From IMG/VR virus record IMGVR_UViG_3300032245_001746, positions 186,001 through 250,000 of that record: a stretch of DNA of 64,000 nucleotides. One strand, 5' to 3'. The notes under the pieces are model-generated. The model saw nothing but the letters and a program-made list of their open reading frames with translations. It ran no database searches and had not been told where the DNA came from. Positions 60,550-64,000 of the stretch are shown here, one piece after another. The first letter of the stretch is position 1, and each line of letters begins with the position of its first letter. This DNA is from a virus. Both the position numbers and the translations under genes were made by a program.

Positions 60550-62043
60550 ATGTTAACATTTAAAAAATATGTACAATTATTAGAAAATTCAGAAGAATCT
60601 CCAAATAAAGACTGGAGAAAATCATTCACTAAATTAGAAAAAGGATTTGTTCCTCCTTCTAAAATGAGACCAATTATTGACGCTTTTCTTAAAAGTGGCG
60701 ATATCGTATTGACAAATGATGCTTCCAAAAAAGTAACTATGCCAAAAAAAACATTATTTCTTGTAGGAGGACCAGTAAGAGATTTTCTTCTTAATAAAAC
60801 AATTAAAGATTATGATTTAGCAACTAATGCGACTCCAGAACAAATTGCACAAATTCTTTCAACAGCAGGATTCAAAATGGCTGATGAAAGAAGTGGAAAA
60901 TCTGGAAAACCTATGAATCTTAATTTCAAACCAGAATTAGCAGAATCAGGAGAAAAAAGATATTGGTTCGTTAAAGGAAGAGATGCAAGTCAAGATGGAA
61001 AAGTATTCGTAATATCTGCTGTAGTTGATAAAGAAGAATTTGAAATAGCAACATTTAGAAAAGATGCAAAAGTTACAGATGGAGCGGCTGAAGTTGATTT
61101 TGTTGATAATCCAGTTGAAGATGCATCCAGAAGAGATCTTACAATTAATTCACTGTATATCGAATTATCTAAATCAGATGGACCAAATGATAAATTATAT
61201 GATCCAACTGGTAAAGGTTATCATGATGTAAGAAATGGAGTTGTGAGAACTGTAGGAAAAGCTTCTGATCGATTTTCTGAAGACAAATTAAGAATTTTAA
61301 GAGCAATTAGATTTCACGCTAGATTTGGAAGTGGATCTAAAATGGATGATGATATTGAAAATTCAATTCCATCATTTAAACATCTAGATGGTGTTGCACT
61401 CGAAAGAATTAAAGATGAATTTATAAAAGGATTATTGCATCCAGATGTAGATACTAAAAAATATTTAGATATTTATAAAAGAACTGGATTGTTAAATAAA
61501 GTATTTCCAAATCTTAGTTTTCAAAATTTTGAAACAATTCCAGAACAATTTAAACAAAAGAAAGATAAACCATTAGCGTTAGCTTGGATTTTACAAAATA
61601 ACTCTATTAATGATGTAAATATAGCACTATCTCCATCAAGAAATGTATCTGGTGAAGATAAACAAACTGGATGGACCGTAGAAGAAAAACGTGCAGTTTT
61701 GTTTTTACTTAAACTTAAATCATTTGATCCACAACAATTGTCTGAATTTCTAAGATCAAGAAATTCTACAATGCTTACAGATCAACAAATTAGAGATTGG
61801 GTGGAATTATTTAAACATAATAATAAACATTCAAGACCAACTTGGGCAAAACAAATTTTAACACTAGCTTCATATAAACCAAGTGTTAAATGGGACGATA
61901 TAGTAAATTCAGGTCAAGATAATTGTGAAAATTGTCAAGGTTGTCCTATGTGTGATCAAGGAAAAATAAGACCAGATCAAAGAAGTAGATTAATAGCAAA
62001 TCGTGAAATAAATAATTTCACAAAATTAATTGACATGTCATGA
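60550..62043 (+). CDS. CCA-adding/poly(A) polymerase-type nucleotidyltransferase with capsid-targeting-like N-terminus
   Basis: The 497-residue enzyme is a class II tRNA nucleotidyltransferase-type protein. FLVGGPVRDFLLNKTIKDYD holds LVGG (71-74) and the catalytic D87/D89, SRRDLTINSLY (193-203) is the second motif, and FSEDKLRILRAIRFHARFG (242-260) the third. The first 65 residues are extra and start with MLTFKKYVQLLENS, the shared tag with an LLE-N site. The C-terminus adds a C-x2-C-x2-C-x2-C motif (459-468). It may add CCA to tRNA or nucleotides to another RNA. No tRNA gene lies in the window. It overlaps the next gene by 4 bases. Confidence 0.85.
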   Translation: MLTFKKYVQLLENSEESPNKDWRKSFTKLEKGFVPPSKMRPIIDAFLKSGDIVLTNDASKKVTMPKKTLFLVGGPVRDFLLNKTIKDYDLATNATPEQIAQILSTAGFKMADERSGKSGKPMNLNFKPELAESGEKRYWFVKGRDASQDGKVFVISAVVDKEEFEIATFRKDAKVTDGAAEVDFVDNPVEDASRRDLTINSLYIELSKSDGPNDKLYDPTGKGYHDVRNGVVRTVGKASDRFSEDKLRILRAIRFHARFGSGSKMDDDIENSIPSFKHLDGVALERIKDEFIKGLLHPDVDTKKYLDIYKRTGLLNKVFPNLSFQNFETIPEQFKQKKDKPLALAWILQNNSINDVNIALSPSRNVSGEDKQTGWTVEEKRAVLFLLKLKSFDPQQLSEFLRSRNSTMLTDQQIRDWVELFKHNNKHSRPTWAKQILTLASYKPSVKWDDIVNSGQDNCENCQGCPMCDQGKIRPDQRSRLIANREINNFTKLIDMS

Positions 62044-62531
62044 TTACTTTTAAAGAATGGAACGAAAACAGAAAACCCTACGTTTATCAAACCACTTATT
62101 TGATAAACGTAGATTCTATTTTTCAATCAAAATTATTTCCTGCTGCTGGTCAATCGGCTTGGTCTAAACCCGACATCACACGTCATTCTAAAAAAGGTGT
62201 GTTTTTTGCTGATAATCCAAATGGAATAAAATATTGGGTTTGGAATTTGATAGAACAATCATATAACAATTCAGATTATCCATATGAAGAAAATTTGATT
62301 CCAATTATATTAAAATTTAAACTAAACATAAATAGTTGGGAAAAAGATGATTTGGGAAATTTAGAAACACAAGGAAATTTCTTTACTAAAAGGTCTGTAA
62401 ATCCTTTAGGAATAATGTTGTGGAATGGATCGGAATGGAATTCAGACCCAGAAGATGCTTATAATATAAAAAACTATTTTTCTGAAGAAGATTATTCAGA
62501 AGACAATTATCCATATCCGAAAGTTTGGTAA
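62040..62531 (+). CDS. tagged protein, possibly ADP-ribosyltransferase-like
   Basis: The 163-residue product begins MITFKEWNENR, another copy of the tag. The body shows YQTTYLINVDSIFQSKLFPA, then HSKKGVFFADNPNGIKYWVW and IPIILKFKL. This order recalls bacterial ART/RES-like small domains (strand, helix, loop, G-x-(F/Y)-(F/L)-(A/T)-D-(N/D)-P). The catalytic residues cannot be fixed with certainty, so this is a fold guess. ATGA overlap couples it to the nucleotidyltransferase. A perfect 14-bp hairpin lies in the first codons. Confidence 0.55.
   Translation: MITFKEWNENRKPYVYQTTYLINVDSIFQSKLFPAAGQSAWSKPDITRHSKKGVFFADNPNGIKYWVWNLIEQSYNNSDYPYEENLIPIILKFKLNINSWEKDDLGNLETQGNFFTKRSVNPLGIMLWNGSEWNSDPEDAYNIKNYFSEEDYSEDNYPYPKVW
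62078..62112. repeat. perfect 14-bp inverted repeat inside the ART-like gene
   Basis: CTACGTTTATCAAA (62078-62091) pairs with TTTGATAAACGTAG (62099-62112) around a 7-base loop, 38 bases after the start codon. Stem length, loop size and position closely match the hairpin inside the homing-endonuclease gene (2921-2953). Confidence 0.65.
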
Positions 62532-62533
62532 CT

Positions 62534-64000
62534 ATGAATATAGAATTTAAAAATTTATTATCAGAAATAGATTATGAAGATCATGAAGTAATTCATAATT
62601 GGATGAAAGAAAACCCCAATAAATTGGCTTTTACCAATCTTTTTAAAGATAAAATTAGAGTGATATTACCACCAACAAATCAAAAAGATGCTATTAATAT
62701 ACTTGAAAAAATTAAAAATGCAGGATATAAAATAGACTTTAATGCCGGATTAGTGTCTAAAGATAGACCAATCAAACTTGGAAGATTTGTTTTAAATAAT
62801 GACATGTTTACTGATAAAGAAAAAAATTGGTGGAATAAATCTCCAAATCCTATAAAACAACTTGAATCTGTTGATAAAATTAAAAATTATTCAATTATAC
62901 TTTCGCGTAGTCCAATAGATGTTCTTAGAATGTCTGATCACAAAGGTTTAAGCTCATGCCACTCACCAGGTGATGATTATTTTAAATGTGCAATTGCTGA
63001 AGCAAAAGGTGAAGGCGCAATTGCATATTTAGTTAATAAACATGATTTAGATCTTCTTGGTGAAGATGAATTGCAAGACAAAGAAATATTTCAAGACTCA
63101 GATAGAAATATTAAAGGTATAAGACCATTAGCTAGAATAAGATTAAGAAGATTTGTTAACAAAAAAGAAGGATATGAATTCGCAGTACCAGAAATCAGAA
63201 CTTATGGAAATAAAGATTTCAATGGATTTTACGATACAATTAGAACTTGGTTATTAGATAAACAAAAAGAAAATACTGAAGGAAAAAGAGTTAGAATGAA
63301 AGATTTTGTTCTAACTGGAGGTACATATTCAGACACATCTGCATCAACATTATTTAATAAAATGTTTGATGATAAATTAGATTCTGGTAATGTTGAATAT
63401 GGCGGAAGTCAAGATGGATATGTTGATATTATTACACAATATAAAAACGAATTACAACAAATTGAAGAAAGATATCCATCAATTAATTGTATATCATATG
63501 ATACACAAGTCCCAGCAGAAGGTTATGATGATAATAATACAGTTTACATTTCTTTCAATGTTTATTTTAAAATAAATCTTCCAGAATATTTATTTAACAA
63601 AGAATCTTTTAAAAAATTTCAAATTAATAATAAACAAGTAAATTATTATTTGCAGTCGGAATTAGGATTCAATTATTTAGAACAAGTAGAAATGGATGAA
63701 AAAGATTATTCTATTAGTTGTTGGTATTCTAATGTTTATGATGATCCACAAAGAATTGAAGAATATCTTTCTTCATTAAATGAAACTTTAAATGAAAATT
63801 ATAATAAATTTTCTTATTCTTTATATAGAAAATTACAAGAGCTAGGAATAGCTATAAATAATGATACAAATAATCTTGTTAATCACAAAGAAGATCAAAA
63901 TTATCCTTTAACTAATTTTGAATGGGAAGTGGATAAAAAAGAACAATTAAGAATAATGGTAATTGATCCAATAAAACTAGGAGTATTAGATAAAGAAAAT
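62534..64000 (+). CDS. large unknown protein, 3' end cut by window edge
   Basis: The frame is open from the ATG at 62534 to the window edge, giving at least 489 residues. It starts MNIEFKNLLSEIDYEDHE, a looser match to the tag. IILSRSPIDVLRMSDHKGLSSCHSPGDD contains a segment seen in other large-phage proteins (S-R-x-P-x-D-x-L-R-M-S near a Ser-Cys pair), with GAIAYLVNKHDL following. Function is unknown. It starts 2 bases after the previous stop, so it belongs to the same unit as the tagged enzymes. Confidence 0.7.
   Translation, partial: MNIEFKNLLSEIDYEDHEVIHNWMKENPNKLAFTNLFKDKIRVILPPTNQKDAINILEKIKNAGYKIDFNAGLVSKDRPIKLGRFVLNNDMFTDKEKNWWNKSPNPIKQLESVDKIKNYSIILSRSPIDVLRMSDHKGLSSCHSPGDDYFKCAIAEAKGEGAIAYLVNKHDLDLLGEDELQDKEIFQDSDRNIKGIRPLARIRLRRFVNKKEGYEFAVPEIRTYGNKDFNGFYDTIRTWLLDKQKENTEGKRVRMKDFVLTGGTYSDTSASTLFNKMFDDKLDSGNVEYGGSQDGYVDIITQYKNELQQIEERYPSINCISYDTQVPAEGYDDNNTVYISFNVYFKINLPEYLFNKESFKKFQINNKQVNYYLQSELGFNYLEQVEMDEKDYSISCWYSNVYDDPQRIEEYLSSLNETLNENYNKFSYSLYRKLQELGIAINNDTNNLVNHKEDQNYPLTNFEWEVDKKEQLRIMVIDPIKLGVLDKEN

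Noticed and set aside
1-64000. tRNA genes to accompany the CCA-adding-type enzyme
   Set aside because: No GC-rich cloverleaf-like segment was seen by eye; a tRNA-finding program would be needed to exclude them.

Overview
The window is a stretch of a large, low-GC tailed-phage genome with a contractile-tail (myovirus) plan. The evidence is a contiguous T4-type head module on the minus strand and a contiguous baseplate module, also on the minus strand. The head module holds the large terminase, portal, prohead protease, scaffold and major capsid protein. The baseplate module holds a very long tape measure, a tube-adaptor protein, a LysM protein, hub, spike, gp25/W, J and I proteins. Genes are packed with ATGA or TAATG overlaps. 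All three stop codons are used normally. No tRNA, rRNA or CRISPR array is visible. A lipoprotein signal with a lipobox and heptosyltransferase-like genes fit a Gram-negative host, but the host cannot be named from this sequence. No stretch longer than about 300 bases lacks a gene.

Layout. 1-3000: a cut hypothetical gene, a kinase-like protein, a zinc-ribbon protein and a free-standing EDxHD/Vsr-type homing endonuclease next to the capsid gene. 3.1-13.9 kb: head operon read leftward (terL, small coiled-coil gene, portal with an intein, 600-aa head protein, protease, scaffold, capsid), interrupted by two plus-strand single genes. 14.0-17.1 kb: plus-strand genes, including a protein made of about 17 degenerate SGNLxLxG repeats. 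17.3-21.4 kb: accessory region with a lipoprotein, an extremely Asp-rich protein, and secreted papain-like and trypsin-like proteases. 21.4-23.4 kb: a Cas4/RecB-like nuclease diverging from a TOPRIM primase, plus a 52-aa Cys-rich protein. 23.5-31.8 kb: a 1108-aa plus-strand protein, a 469-aa protein, an actin/Hsp70-fold ATPase, a GT9 glycosyltransferase and a likely decoration protein. 31.9-39.9 kb: small genes, a DUF115-like protein and three tandem paralogues with PKD domains, one carrying a 30-bp x 6 minisatellite. 40-59.5 kb: baseplate and tail operon. 59.5-64 kb: plus-strand cluster (coiled-coil membrane protein, two unknowns, CCA-adding-type nucleotidyltransferase, possible ADP-ribosyltransferase-like protein).

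How it fits together. Terminase, portal, protease, scaffold and capsid build and fill the head. The gp21-type protease is expected to cut (L/I)xE sites, and such sites occur in the capsid protein and scaffold. The most striking cross-gene pattern is a short shared N-terminus, roughly M-x-(T/N)-F-K-(E/D)-(W/Y/F)-(L/I), on otherwise unrelated proteins. These include the kinase-like protein, the CCA-adding-type enzyme, the ART-like protein, the 1108-aa protein and several small ones. It resembles the N-terminal capsid-targeting sequence of T4 internal proteins (MKTYQEFIAEA). This suggests, as a hypothesis, a cohort of enzymes packed in the capsid and delivered with the DNA. Tail sheath and tail tube genes were not recognised here and probably lie outside the window.
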